A stretch of DNA of 64,000 bases from Burkholderiaceae bacterium (lineage in GTDB: Bacteria > Pseudomonadota > Gammaproteobacteria > Burkholderiales > Burkholderiaceae_E). The stretch lies in assembly GCA_024637155.1 (NCBI GenBank), contig JAGXFR010000009.1:1-64000 (forward strand), given 5' to 3'. Positions 41,550 to 50,117 of this stretch are shown in pieces (within the stretch, counting starts at the first letter, position 1; every line of letters starts with the position of its first letter). The translations under genes were made by a program, and so were the position numbers. The notes beneath the pieces were generated by a model. The model had not been told where the DNA came from. It saw only the letters and a list, made by a program, of their open reading frames with translations, and did no database searches.

Positions 41550-42044
41550 GTGAGCGCTGCGATGCTGCGCATCGTCCCGATCGAGCTCGAGCGGCGCGAA
41601 CACCGGGACGCGCTCGTCGCGCTGCTCGACCAGTACGCCAGCGGACCGGAGGGCGGCGCGACGCCGCTCTCGCCAGCGGTCCGCGAGCGGCTGCCCGCGC
41701 TGCTCGCGGCCACCGCGCATTACCGGGGCTGGCTCGCCTACCTCGACGACGAGGCGGTCGGGGTGCTCAACTGCTTCACCGCGGTGTCGACGTTTCGGGC
41801 CCAATCGTTGTTGAACATTCACGACATTGCCGTCGACCCGCGCTACCATCGGCGGGGGATCGGCAGTGCGCTGCTCGCCGCGCTCGACACCGTCGCGCGC
41901 ACGGAAGGCCACTGCAAGATCACGCTCGAAGTGCTCGAGGGCAACAGCGCCGCCGTCGCGGCTTACCGCAAGGCGGGGTTCGCGCCCTACGGACTGGATC
42001 CCGCGTTCGGCGCGGCGCGCTTCTTCGAGAAGAAATTCGACTGA
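41550..42044 (+). CDS. GNAT-family N-acetyltransferase
   Basis: 164 residues from GTG 41550 (ATG 41562 is an alternative). The acetyl-CoA-binding motif A is IAVDPRYHRRGIGSALL, with LEVLEGNSAAVAAYRKAGF typical of motif B, as in RimI-like enzymes. The substrate is unknown. Its close spacing to argG hints at co-transcription, not function. Confidence 0.85.
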   Translation: MSAAMLRIVPIELERREHRDALVALLDQYASGPEGGATPLSPAVRERLPALLAATAHYRGWLAYLDDEAVGVLNCFTAVSTFRAQSLLNIHDIAVDPRYHRRGIGSALLAALDTVARTEGHCKITLEVLEGNSAAVAAYRKAGFAPYGLDPAFGAARFFEKKFD

Positions 42045-42128
42045 CCCGGAAGCGCCGCGCCGGCGCACAACCGGAACCACCGGTGCCGCGCCCGGGCGGG
42101 GCACCGGACCCTATTCAGGAGCTCTCCC

Positions 42129-42614
42129 ATGCCAACATTTGACGTCACCCTGGAAGCCAACCTCGTCGAGGTCCGCAACGCGCTCGATCAGGTCAACCGG
42201 GAAGTCAGCACGCGCTTCGATTTCAAGGGCTCGGACGCGCGCGTCGAGCACAAGGATCACGAACTCACCGTCTTCGCCGACGACGACTTCAAGCTCGGCC
42301 AGGTGCGCGATGTGCTGCTCGCAAAATTCGCCAAGCGCGGCGTCGACGTGCGCTTCCTCGACTACGGCGATCCGCAGAAGATGGGCGGCGACAAGATGAA
42401 GCAGGTGATCACCGTGCGCCACGGTCTCTCCGGGGACGTCGCCAAACGCGTCGTCAAGATGGTCAAGGACAGCAAGATCAAGGTGCAGGCCAGCATCCAG
42501 GGCGACGCGGTGCGTATCTCCGGCACCAAGCGCGACGACCTGCAGGCGGCGATCGCGCTCGTCAAGGAGCAGGTCACCGACCTGCCGCTGACCTTCGGCA
42601 ATTTCCGCGACTGA
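42129..42614 (+). CDS. YajQ-family cyclic-di-GMP-binding protein
   Basis: 161 residues with the two RNP-like domains of the YajQ family: [21 protein letters not shown] at the start, [14 protein letters not shown], and the C-terminal [23 protein letters not shown]. Family members bind cyclic di-GMP or nucleic acids and modulate transcription in some pathogens. AGGAG lies upstream. A TfoX-like gene begins 14 bases after the stop. Confidence 0.94.
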   Translation: MPTFDVTLEANLVEVRNALDQVNREVSTRFDFKGSDARVEHKDHELTVFADDDFKLGQVRDVLLAKFAKRGVDVRFLDYGDPQKMGGDKMKQVITVRHGLSGDVAKRVVKMVKDSKIKVQASIQGDAVRISGTKRDDLQAAIALVKEQVTDLPLTFGNFRD

Positions 42615-42628
42615 ACGCGCGCAAACCG

Positions 42629-42958
42629 ATGGGCTACGACGCCGGACTCGCACAGCGCCTGCGCGAGGTGTTCGCGGGGCGCGCGGACGTCGACGAGCGC
42701 AGGATGTTCGGATCGGTCGCGTTCATGCTGCGGGGCAACATGCTCTGCGGGATCCTCGGCGAGCGCCTGATGGTGCGCGTCGGTCCGGCTCAGTACGAGA
42801 GCGCGCTCGCGCGCCCGCATGCCGGCGAGATGGACTTCACCGGCCGCCCGATGAAGGGCTTCGTGTCTGTCGCGCCGGAGGGCTTCGAGTCGGATTCCGA
42901 TCTGCTCGAGTGGCTCGCGATCGCCGAGCGCTTTGTCGGCGCGCTGCCCGCGAAATGA
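42629..42958 (+). CDS. TfoX N-terminal-domain protein
   Basis: 109 residues: a TfoX_N domain with RRMFGSVAFMLRGNMLCGI, MVRVGPAQYE and the MKGFVSVAPEGF segment. Full TfoX/Sxy regulators of competence are about 200 residues and have a second domain, which is lacking here. The role of such single-domain forms is unknown. It converges with folE2 39 bases away. Confidence 0.88.
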   Translation: MGYDAGLAQRLREVFAGRADVDERRMFGSVAFMLRGNMLCGILGERLMVRVGPAQYESALARPHAGEMDFTGRPMKGFVSVAPEGFESDSDLLEWLAIAERFVGALPAK

Positions 42959-42997
42959 GCGGCCCCGCGGCCGGTTGAAAGCGCGGCGCGGCTCAGC

Positions 42998-43825
42998 TCA
43001 GCCGTCGATGCGCGCGTAGGCCGAGTGATTGTGGATGGACTCGAAATTCTCGGCCTCGACGCTGAAGCCCAGCACCCGCGGGTCGCTGCGCACGCGCGCC
43101 GCGACGTCGCGCACCAGGTCCTCGACGAACTTCGGATTGTCGTAGGCGCGCTCGGTGATGTACTTCTCGTCGGCGCGCTTGAGCAGCCCGTAGATCTCGC
43201 TGGAGGCCTCGGATTCCGCGATCCGGATCAACTGTTCGGCAGGGATCGGCTCGCGCACCCGCGCCGTGATCGTCACGTGCGAGCGCTGGTTGTGCGCGCC
43301 ATAGTCGGCGACACTCTTGCTGCACGGGCACAGGCTCTTGACCGGAACGATTACCGAGATCGTCGCCAGGGCCTCGCCAGCCGCGCCGTCGATCACGACG
43401 GCGACCTGATAGTCGAGCAGGCTCTCCACCCGGGACACCGGGGCGGCCTTCTTGAGAAAGAGCGTGAATGACGCCTCGATGCGCCCGCTCACGGCGTGAA
43501 GCCGCGCGAGCATGTCGGCGTGCAGCGCGGGGAGACGCGCGCCATCGAGCGCCGGTTGACCCGGGGCGATCGCCTGCTCGAGCAGTTCCACGAAGCGCGA
43601 CATGTGCGTGCCCTTCTGGTCCGCCGCGAGCGCCACGTAGAGGCTGAAGGTCCCGACGCCGCTTTGCTCGGTCCCATCGGCGAGCTGCCAGCGCAACGGG
43701 TAACGCAGATCCTTGACCCCCACGCGATCGATGCGAAGCTCGCGCCGGTCGGGGTTGCGCTGCACGTCCGGCATCCCGGCGTTGCGCATTTCCGTACTCA
43801 TGGCATTGGGGTCACGCGTATTCAT
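42998..43825 (-). CDS. folE2: GTP cyclohydrolase FolE2 (type IB)
   Basis: 275 residues. It makes 7,8-dihydroneopterin triphosphate from GTP for folate and queuosine pathways. The catalytic cysteine/metal segment LCPCSKSVADYGAHNQRS and the C-terminal HNHSAYA are intact. This is the zinc-independent alternative to FolE, often induced by zinc shortage. ATG 43825 used; an ATG 8 codons further in is also possible. It is 31 bases downstream of dxs in the same direction. Confidence 0.95.
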   Translation of the reverse strand: MNTRDPNAMSTEMRNAGMPDVQRNPDRRELRIDRVGVKDLRYPLRWQLADGTEQSGVGTFSLYVALAADQKGTHMSRFVELLEQAIAPGQPALDGARLPALHADMLARLHAVSGRIEASFTLFLKKAAPVSRVESLLDYQVAVVIDGAAGEALATISVIVPVKSLCPCSKSVADYGAHNQRSHVTITARVREPIPAEQLIRIAESEASSEIYGLLKRADEKYITERAYDNPKFVEDLVRDVAARVRSDPRVLGFSVEAENFESIHNHSAYARIDG

Positions 43826-43855
43826 CCTGTCTCACTCGTGTTTGCGGCGCGGGCA

Positions 43856-45772
43856 TCATGCCCCACCGGCTGCCGCGCGCGGCTTCGCGGGGCGCACACC
43901 GGCGCCGGGAAAGCGTGCGCGGATCGAAGCTTCGATCCCGGCCGCGTCGAGCCCCTCGAGGGCGAGCAACTGCGCCGGGTCACCGTGATCGATGAATCGA
44001 TCCGGGAGGCCCAGTTGCAGCGTCGGCAGGAGGATTCCCCGTTCCAGCAGCGCTTCGAAAACCGCGCTGCCGGCTCCTCCCATGACGACGTTCTCTTCCA
44101 GCGTCACGAAGGAATCGTGATCCTGCGCGAGTGCGACCAGCAGCTCGGCATCGATCGGCTTGACGAAGCGCATGTTGACCACAGTGGCGTCGAGCGCGTC
44201 GCCCGCGGCGAGCGCCGGCGCGAGCATCGTCCCAAAGGCGAGGATCGCGATGCCGCTTCCGACCCGGCGCACCTGCCCCTTCCCGAGCGGCAGCGCCGTC
44301 ATTTCCTGCGTTTCGGGAATCCCGGGCCCCGCGCCGCGCGGATAGCGCACCGCGGCGGGCCCGTCGTGGCAGAAGGCCGTGTAGAGCATCTGCCGGCATT
44401 CGTTCTCGTCGCTCGGGGTCATCACCACGAGGTTGGGGATGCAGCGCAGGAAGCTCAGATCGTAGGCGCCTGCGTGCGTCGCACCGTCGGCGCCAACCAA
44501 CCCCGCGCGATCCAGCGCGAAGACCACCGGCAGGCCCTGCAGCGCGACGTCGTGGATCAGCTGGTCGTAGGCGCGCTGCAGGAAGGTGCTGTAGATCGCC
44601 ACCACCGGTTTGAGCCCCTCGCACGCCAGCCCCGCGGCGAAAGTCACCGCATGCTGTTCGGCGATGCCCACGTCGAAATAGCGCTTGGGAAAGCGCTTCT
44701 CGAATTCGATCAGCCCCGAGCCCTCGCGCATCGCCGGCGTGATCGCCACCAGTCGCTCGTCGCGCGCGCCCATGTCACAGACCCAGTCCGAGAACACCTG
44801 CGTGAAGGTGCGGCGGCTCGCCGGAGCGCCCGTGCGGATGCCCTTCTCCGGGTCGAAGCTGCCCGGCCCATGATAGAGAATCGGATCGGCCTCGGCCATC
44901 GGGTAGCCGTGCCCCTTGCGGGTCACCACGTGCAGGAACTGCGGGCCCCGCAGCGCGCGCATGTTCTGCAAGGTGGGGACGAGCGCTTCGAAGTCGTGGC
45001 CGTCGATCGGTCCGACATAGTTCAGACCGAACTCCTCGAACATCGTCCCCGGAGCGATCATCCCTTTCGCGTGTTCCTCGAGTCGCTTGGCGAGCTCGAA
45101 CATCGAGGGCACGCCGCTGAGCACCGCGCGGCCCATGTCGCGCGCCTTGGTGTAGAACCCTCCCGAGAGGAGGCGGGCGAGGTAGCGATTGAGCGCGCCG
45201 ACCGCCGGGGAGATCGACATGTCGTTGTCATTGAGGATCACCAGCAGGTCGGCGTCCGGAGTGACCCCGGCGTTGTTCAGCGCCTCGAAGGCCATCCCTG
45301 CGCTCATCGCGCCGTCGCCGATCACCGCAACGTGGCGCCGCCGCGAGCTGCCCAGATTCTCGCCTTTGTTGCGCGACGCGACCGCCATGCCCAGTGCCGC
45401 CGAGATGGAGGTCGAGGAATGCGCGGTGCCGAAGGCGTCGTATTCGGACTCGCTGCGCCGCGGAAATCCGGAGATGCCGCCGTAGCGTCGCAGCGAGTCC
45501 ATGCGCTCGCGCCGGCCGGTGAGAATCTTGTGGGCGTAGCTCTGGTGCCCGACGTCCCAGACGATCCGGTCATCGGGCGTCTGAAACACGTAGTGCAGCG
45601 CGATCGTGAGTTCGACGGTGCCCAGATTCGACGACAGGTGGCCCCCGGTGCGGGCGACCGACTCGACCATGAACCCGCGCAGTTCGGTCGCGAGTTCGCG
45701 CAGACGCGCGCGGTCGAGCGCGCGCAGTGCGCGCGGGTCGTTGATGGTCTCGAGCAGAGGGTAACCGGTCAT
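43856..45772 (-). CDS. dxs: 1-deoxy-D-xylulose-5-phosphate synthase
   Basis: 638 residues. It condenses pyruvate and glyceraldehyde-3-phosphate, the first step of the MEP isoprenoid pathway. Thiamine-diphosphate motif [18 protein letters not shown], then [12 protein letters not shown], and the transketolase-like [18 protein letters not shown] with the [18 protein letters not shown] context. It forms an operon with ispA upstream (12-base gap) and xseB, the standard proteobacterial order. Confidence 0.97.
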   Translation of the reverse strand: MTGYPLLETINDPRALRALDRARLRELATELRGFMVESVARTGGHLSSNLGTVELTIALHYVFQTPDDRIVWDVGHQSYAHKILTGRRERMDSLRRYGGISGFPRRSESEYDAFGTAHSSTSISAALGMAVASRNKGENLGSSRRRHVAVIGDGAMSAGMAFEALNNAGVTPDADLLVILNDNDMSISPAVGALNRYLARLLSGGFYTKARDMGRAVLSGVPSMFELAKRLEEHAKGMIAPGTMFEEFGLNYVGPIDGHDFEALVPTLQNMRALRGPQFLHVVTRKGHGYPMAEADPILYHGPGSFDPEKGIRTGAPASRRTFTQVFSDWVCDMGARDERLVAITPAMREGSGLIEFEKRFPKRYFDVGIAEQHAVTFAAGLACEGLKPVVAIYSTFLQRAYDQLIHDVALQGLPVVFALDRAGLVGADGATHAGAYDLSFLRCIPNLVVMTPSDENECRQMLYTAFCHDGPAAVRYPRGAGPGIPETQEMTALPLGKGQVRRVGSGIAILAFGTMLAPALAAGDALDATVVNMRFVKPIDAELLVALAQDHDSFVTLEENVVMGGAGSAVFEALLERGILLPTLQLGLPDRFIDHGDPAQLLALEGLDAAGIEASIRARFPGAGVRPAKPRAAAGGA

Positions 45773-45784
45773 CAGGTACGGTCC

Positions 45785-46762
45785 TCAGGACCTGCGCAGC
45801 ACGATCAGGTCGGCGACCTGGCGCAAACGCAGCGCTGCCGGACCGAAGGGCTCGAGCGCCTCAAGCGCCTCGGCGTGGAGCTGCGCGGCGAACGCGCGCG
45901 CGGGCTCGAGGCCAAGCGCCGAGACATAGGTCGGCTTGCCGTTGGCCTGATCCTTGCCGGCCGTCTTGCCGAGCGTCGCGGCGTCGCCCTCGACGTCGAG
46001 GATGTCGTCCACCACCTGGAAGGCCAGCCCGATTGCGGCACCGTAGCGCTCGAGCGCCGCCAGATCGTCCTGCGGGGCAACGTGCACACTGTGTCCGGCG
46101 AGCCAGCCCAGGCGGACGGACACGGCGAGCATCGCGCCGGTCTTGCGCCGGTGCATTTCCTCGATGCCCGCGCGATCAAGCGTACCGCCTACCGCCGCCA
46201 GATCGATCGCCTGCCCGCCTGCCATCCCGAAGGAGCCCGCGGCGCGCGCGAGTTCGGCGACCATGGTCGCGGCCGGGCAGGCGAACGCTGCGTCGATTCC
46301 CGGTCGCGGCTGCCCGAGACCCGCGAGCACCTCGAACGCGAGCGCGTGCAGCGCGTCACCCACCAGCAGCGCCGTGGCCTCGTCGTAGGCGACGTGCACC
46401 GTGGGCCGTCCGCGACGCAGCACGTCGTCGTCCATGCACGGCAGATCGTCGTGCACCAGCGAATAGGCGTGAATCAATTCGACCGACGCCGCCACCGTGT
46501 CGAGCACGGGACGTTCCGCCCCGGCCAGATCGCCAGCCGCGTAGGCGAGCAGCGGACGCACGCGCTTGCCGCCGCCCAACACCGCGTAGCGCATCGCCGA
46601 CTGCAGCCGCGCGAGCGATCCCTCGCCTGCCGGCAGGACCCGTTCGAGCTCGAACTCGACCGCGGCACAGCAAAGCGCGCTCCAGTCCGCGAAGCCCGCT
46701 TGTGCCGCTTCCGCCGCGAAACGCTCGTTTCGCGGGGCAGCCATGCTCCCCTCGATCGGCAT
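45785..46762 (-). CDS. ispA: Farnesyl diphosphate synthase (geranyltranstransferase)
   Basis: 325 residues. It adds two isopentenyl units to make farnesyl diphosphate. Both aspartate-rich motifs are present: HDDLPCMDDDVLRRG and FQVVDDILDVEGD, with KTGAMLAVSVRL between. The ATG at 46762 follows AAGGGG and lies 9 bases after the xseB stop; a TTG one codon upstream is less likely. Central gene of xseB-ispA-dxs. Confidence 0.95.
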   Translation of the reverse strand: MPIEGSMAAPRNERFAAEAAQAGFADWSALCCAAVEFELERVLPAGEGSLARLQSAMRYAVLGGGKRVRPLLAYAAGDLAGAERPVLDTVAASVELIHAYSLVHDDLPCMDDDVLRRGRPTVHVAYDEATALLVGDALHALAFEVLAGLGQPRPGIDAAFACPAATMVAELARAAGSFGMAGGQAIDLAAVGGTLDRAGIEEMHRRKTGAMLAVSVRLGWLAGHSVHVAPQDDLAALERYGAAIGLAFQVVDDILDVEGDAATLGKTAGKDQANGKPTYVSALGLEPARAFAAQLHAEALEALEPFGPAALRLRQVADLIVLRRS

Positions 46763-46771
46763 CAATTCCCC

Positions 46772-47029
46772 TTAGCGCTCGTCCGCCGCGGCGGCGTCGA
46801 ACGGCTTGAGCACCTCGGCCTCGAGGATGCGAACCTGCTGTTGCGCGTCGGCGAGCAGCTGCCGCGATCGCGCAACGAGTTCGGCGCCCCGGCGATACGC
46901 GTCGAGTGAGTGTTCGAGCGACAGCTCGCCGCCTTCCATCTTGCGAACGATCTCCTCAAGCTCGGCCATTGCCTGCTCGAAGCTCGGCTCCTCGGAAGGA
47001 GCCGCGGGAGTGGAAGGACGTTTCGCCAT
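46772..47029 (-). CDS. xseB: Exodeoxyribonuclease VII small subunit
   Basis: 85 residues from the ATG of MAKRPSTPAAPSEEPSFEQA. The XseB helix pattern ELEEIVRKMEGGELSLEHSLDAYRRGAELVARSRQ is clear. It partners the XseA encoded at 17996-19279, 28 kb away. A longer upstream frame has no conservation. First gene of the isoprenoid operon. Confidence 0.94.
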   Translation of the reverse strand: MAKRPSTPAAPSEEPSFEQAMAELEEIVRKMEGGELSLEHSLDAYRRGAELVARSRQLLADAQQQVRILEAEVLKPFDAAAADER

Positions 47030-47223
47030 GGCCGCAGTGAACGACAATTTCCGGCACGGCCTCGGGCCGCCCGGGAAATTCCTGTAAAGGGTTGATTCTA
47101 CTTCGCTTTGGCGCAGCGCGCGGCCCTGGGGGTCTTTGCTCACGGGGCGTGCCGCACGGCGGCGGACGCGTCGATTGCGGTATCCTCGAACGCTGGCGCC
47201 GGCCGATCCCATCAGGACCCCTC

Positions 47224-48075
47224 ATGACCTACACGACGCTGATCACCGCCCCGCAACTCGCGCAGATCATCGACGACTGCGTGCTCGTCGACTGCCGACA
47301 CGACCTGTTCGACGCCGAGGCCGGTCCACGCGGCTACCACGAGGGGCATATTCCCGGAGCGTTCTTCCTGCACCAGGACACCGACCTCGCGGGTGCCAAG
47401 AACGGTCGCAACGGCCGTCATCCGCTGCCGGCGCGCGAATCGGTGCGGGATCTCTTCGCGTCGCTCGGCCTCGCGGACCGCCGCCAGCTGGTCGCCTACG
47501 ATACCTCGGGGGGGCAGATGGCCGGGCGTGTGTGGTGGCTCGCGCGCTGGATCGGTCATGGCGAAGTGGCCGTGCTCGACGGCGGACTCGCAGCGTGGTG
47601 CGCTGCAGGGTTCGCCCTGAGCACGGAGGTGCCGACCCCGAGCGGCATCGCCGCGCTGTCGCTGCGCCCTTCGCTCGCGCCGAGCCTTCCGGTCGAGCGC
47701 ATTCTGCCGACCCTCGGCACCCGCAGGCCGGTGATCGTCGACGCGCGCGCACCCGCGCGCTACCGCGGCGAGACCGAGCCGCTCGACCCCGTCGCGGGCC
47801 ACATCCCGGGCGCGCGCAACCGTTTCCAACAGGCGAACCTGTTGCCGGACGGGTGCTTCAAGCCGGCGGCGGTGCTCCATGCGGAGTTCACCGCGTTGCT
47901 CGGCGACGTGTCCCCGGAGGAAGTCGTGCATCACTGCGGATCCGGGATCGCGGCCTGCCACAACATCCTCGCGATGGAACACGCGGGACTCAGCGGATCG
48001 CTCCTCTACCCGGGATCGTGGAGCGAATGGTGCGCGGACCCCGCGCGTCCGATCGCCACCGGGGCCGAGGCCTGA
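47224..48075 (+). CDS. Thiosulfate/3-mercaptopyruvate sulfurtransferase (tandem rhodanese)
   Basis: 283 residues, two rhodanese domains. The N-terminal one is inactive (WWLARWIGHGEVAVLDGG). The C-terminal one carries catalytic Cys in the loop HHCGSGIAACHNILAME. This loop differs slightly from CGSGVTAC of mercaptopyruvate enzymes, so the donor is uncertain. Its stop overlaps the ATG of a P-loop protein (TGATG at 48073-48077), implying coupling. Confidence 0.92.
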   Translation: MTYTTLITAPQLAQIIDDCVLVDCRHDLFDAEAGPRGYHEGHIPGAFFLHQDTDLAGAKNGRNGRHPLPARESVRDLFASLGLADRRQLVAYDTSGGQMAGRVWWLARWIGHGEVAVLDGGLAAWCAAGFALSTEVPTPSGIAALSLRPSLAPSLPVERILPTLGTRRPVIVDARAPARYRGETEPLDPVAGHIPGARNRFQQANLLPDGCFKPAAVLHAEFTALLGDVSPEEVVHHCGSGIAACHNILAMEHAGLSGSLLYPGSWSEWCADPARPIATGAEA

Positions 48076-48665
48076 TGGCGCGGTTGATCTTCTTCTGCGG
48101 CCACGCCGGCGCCGGCAAGACCACGCTCGCCAAGCGCGCGGTGCCGATGCTGCACAAGCGCACCGGCGAGAGCTTCTGTCTGATCGACAAGGACACGCTC
48201 TACGGCGAGTTCAGCTCGAGTGTGATGGGCCTGCTCACCGGGGACCCGGACGATCGGGACAGCCCCACCTACCTGGATAACCTGCGCGACCAGGAATACG
48301 AGGGGATGATCCACGTGGCCCGCGAGAACCTCGAACTCGAGGTCAACACCGTGCTCGTCGGGCCCTTCTCGCGTGAAGTCAAGTCGCGTCTGGTCTTCGA
48401 TCCGGTGGCGATGCGCCTGCCCGAGGACACGGCGATCAGCCTGGTGTGGGTCGTCCTGGACGAGCAGACGGCGAAGGAGCGGATCATCGCGCGCGGCGAC
48501 CACCGCGACCGCTACAAGCTCCAGCACTGGGACGCCTACCGGACCCGGCGGTTCCAGCCCAATCCCGCCGAGTACCCCTCGGTCATCCTCTTCGACAACA
48601 CGCGCTTCGACGTGAAGGAATTCGAGCGCCTCATCGCGCGGATCGCCGACCCGGCGCACGCCTGA
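48075..48665 (+). CDS. P-loop NTPase/kinase-like protein
   Basis: 196 residues. A Walker A motif GHAGAGKTTLAK sits at residues 9-20, followed by an acid cluster IDKDTLYG, VLVGPFSREVKS, and an IARGDHRDRYK segment that resembles the lid of small-molecule kinases. Related AAA_33-type proteins phosphorylate metabolites or nucleic acids. The substrate is not evident. It is coupled to the upstream sulfurtransferase and converges with the rubrerythrin-like gene. Confidence 0.8.
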   Translation: MARLIFFCGHAGAGKTTLAKRAVPMLHKRTGESFCLIDKDTLYGEFSSSVMGLLTGDPDDRDSPTYLDNLRDQEYEGMIHVARENLELEVNTVLVGPFSREVKSRLVFDPVAMRLPEDTAISLVWVVLDEQTAKERIIARGDHRDRYKLQHWDAYRTRRFQPNPAEYPSVILFDNTRFDVKEFERLIARIADPAHA

Positions 48666-48686
48666 GCGGCGCGCCGCGCCGGCGCG

Positions 48687-49244
48687 TCAGTCGCCGAGCA
48701 CCGGGGGGTCGTCGTCGCGCGCCCAGTGCGGATCCGGCGCGGGGGTGCGCTCGATCCACTGGTCGATCAGCCGCACGTGCTCGGCCTCCTCCTCCTCCAT
48801 CTCGGCCGCGGAAGCGCGCACCTTCGGATCGCTCGCATGGCGGGCCACAGCGGCGTAGAAGACCTGCGCCCGTTCCTCGTTCTGGCGCGCGATGGTGAGC
48901 GCGTGGAAGGGCTGCATCAGATAGTGCAGGTCCGAGTGGTCGCCCGACTCGGGACTCTCGAGCCCGAGCCAGCGAAAGCCACCCGCGGGCGGCGGTGGCG
49001 GCGCGCTCCAGTTCATCTGTTCGACGATCTGCTCGGCGTGAATGTGCTCGATGCGCGAGAGCTTGCGAAACAACGCCGCGACTTCGAGATTGTTGTGCGT
49101 CTCCATCGCGTCGGCGAACTCGGCGTAGCGTTCGGCGGCTTCCGCCTCCATCGCGTACGCGTAGACCATCAATTCGTGGACGTCGCCGATCGCGGGGCCT
49201 GCCGCTGCGCCCGATTCGCCATGGCCGCTGCCTTGCGTGCTCAT
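48687..49244 (-). CDS. Rubrerythrin-like ferritin-family protein in the kor operon
   Basis: 185 residues. A four-helix di-iron scaffold has ExxH-type pairs: MEAEAAERYAEFADAM, SRIEHIHAEQIVEQ, RQNEERAQVFYAAVA and EMEEEEAEHVRLID. There is no rubredoxin domain; residues 79-96 are a Pro/Gly linker. Its ATG overlaps the korB stop (positions 49241-49244), so it belongs to the oxidoreductase operon. It could protect the oxygen-sensitive iron-sulfur enzymes from peroxide or oxygen (inference). Confidence 0.85.
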   Translation of the reverse strand: MSTQGSGHGESGAAAGPAIGDVHELMVYAYAMEAEAAERYAEFADAMETHNNLEVAALFRKLSRIEHIHAEQIVEQMNWSAPPPPPAGGFRWLGLESPESGDHSDLHYLMQPFHALTIARQNEERAQVFYAAVARHASDPKVRASAAEMEEEEAEHVRLIDQWIERTPAPDPHWARDDDPPVLGD

Positions 49245-50083
49245 CGCTCGAATCCCCGTTCCAGATCGTTCACGCTCTTGAGCGCCCCGGCACCCGGCGC
49301 ACGGTACGGCGGCCGGTCACCGCTGAAGAGTACTCCGATGTTGAAACCGTCGTCCGTCATCAGGCGCCGCGCCGCCTGGGCCGCGTCGTGGGTCGGCGCC
49401 ACCGGCGCCGGGTGCACCTGATTCTTCCACTCGCGCTGCTCGGAGCGAAAGGTCACGCAGGGCGAGAGCACCTCGACGAAGGAGAAACCGGGAGTGCGGA
49501 TCGCCTGCGCGATGAGTGCCGCAGTGCCGTTGGGGTCGCCGGAGAAGGCGCGGGCAACGAAATTGGCGCCCGCGGCCAGCGCGATCACCAGCGGATTGAA
49601 CACCCGCGTTCCCGTTCCGTACGGCGAGATCTTCGATTTCCAGTCCGGCTCGGTCGTCGGCGACGGCTGCCCCTTGGTCATCCCGTAGACGTGGTTGTCC
49701 ATCACGATGTAGGTCATGTCGACGTTGCGCCGGCACGCGTGCATGAAGTGGTTGCCGCCGATCGAATAGCCGTCGCCGTCGCCACCGGCCACGACGACGG
49801 TCAATTCGGGACGGGCGACCTTGATGCCGGTCGCCGCGGCGAGAGCCCGCCCGTGAACGCCGTGAAATCCGTAGCAGGTCGTGTAGGCCGGAATGCGCGA
49901 GGAGCAGCCGATCCCGGAGACCACGACCACGTCTTCGGGAACCAGCTCGAGCTGGGCGAGCGCCTTGGTCACCGACGAGAGGACCGAGTAGTCGCCGCAG
50001 CCCGGACACCAGATGGGCTTGTAGTCGGACTTGAATGCCGCCGGGCTGATGCGCTCGAGAACCGCGGTGTTGGCAGTGTTCAT
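49241..50083 (-). CDS. korB: 2-oxoglutarate:ferredoxin oxidoreductase, beta subunit
   Basis: 280 residues from MNTANTAVLERIS. It binds thiamine diphosphate (GGDGDGYSIGGNHFMHACRR) and a [4Fe-4S] cluster with cysteines in WCPGCGDYS and SGIGCSSRI, plus one later Cys in SPCVTFRSEQ. With KorA it oxidises 2-oxoglutarate to succinyl-CoA and reduces ferredoxin, the electron donor of benzoyl-CoA reductase. It lies 34 bases downstream of korA. A longer upstream frame is not conserved. Confidence 0.95.
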   Translation of the reverse strand: MNTANTAVLERISPAAFKSDYKPIWCPGCGDYSVLSSVTKALAQLELVPEDVVVVSGIGCSSRIPAYTTCYGFHGVHGRALAAATGIKVARPELTVVVAGGDGDGYSIGGNHFMHACRRNVDMTYIVMDNHVYGMTKGQPSPTTEPDWKSKISPYGTGTRVFNPLVIALAAGANFVARAFSGDPNGTAALIAQAIRTPGFSFVEVLSPCVTFRSEQREWKNQVHPAPVAPTHDAAQAARRLMTDDGFNIGVLFSGDRPPYRAPGAGALKSVNDLERGFER

Positions 50084-50117
50084 CGTGGCGTGCTCCTCAA
50101 TCGGGTGTCGTGCGGGA

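Noticed and set aside
43496-46909. 1137-codon open frame on the plus strand
   Set aside because: It is antisense to folE2, dxs and ispA, which all carry clear catalytic motifs. Long antisense frames arise from high GC at third codon positions.
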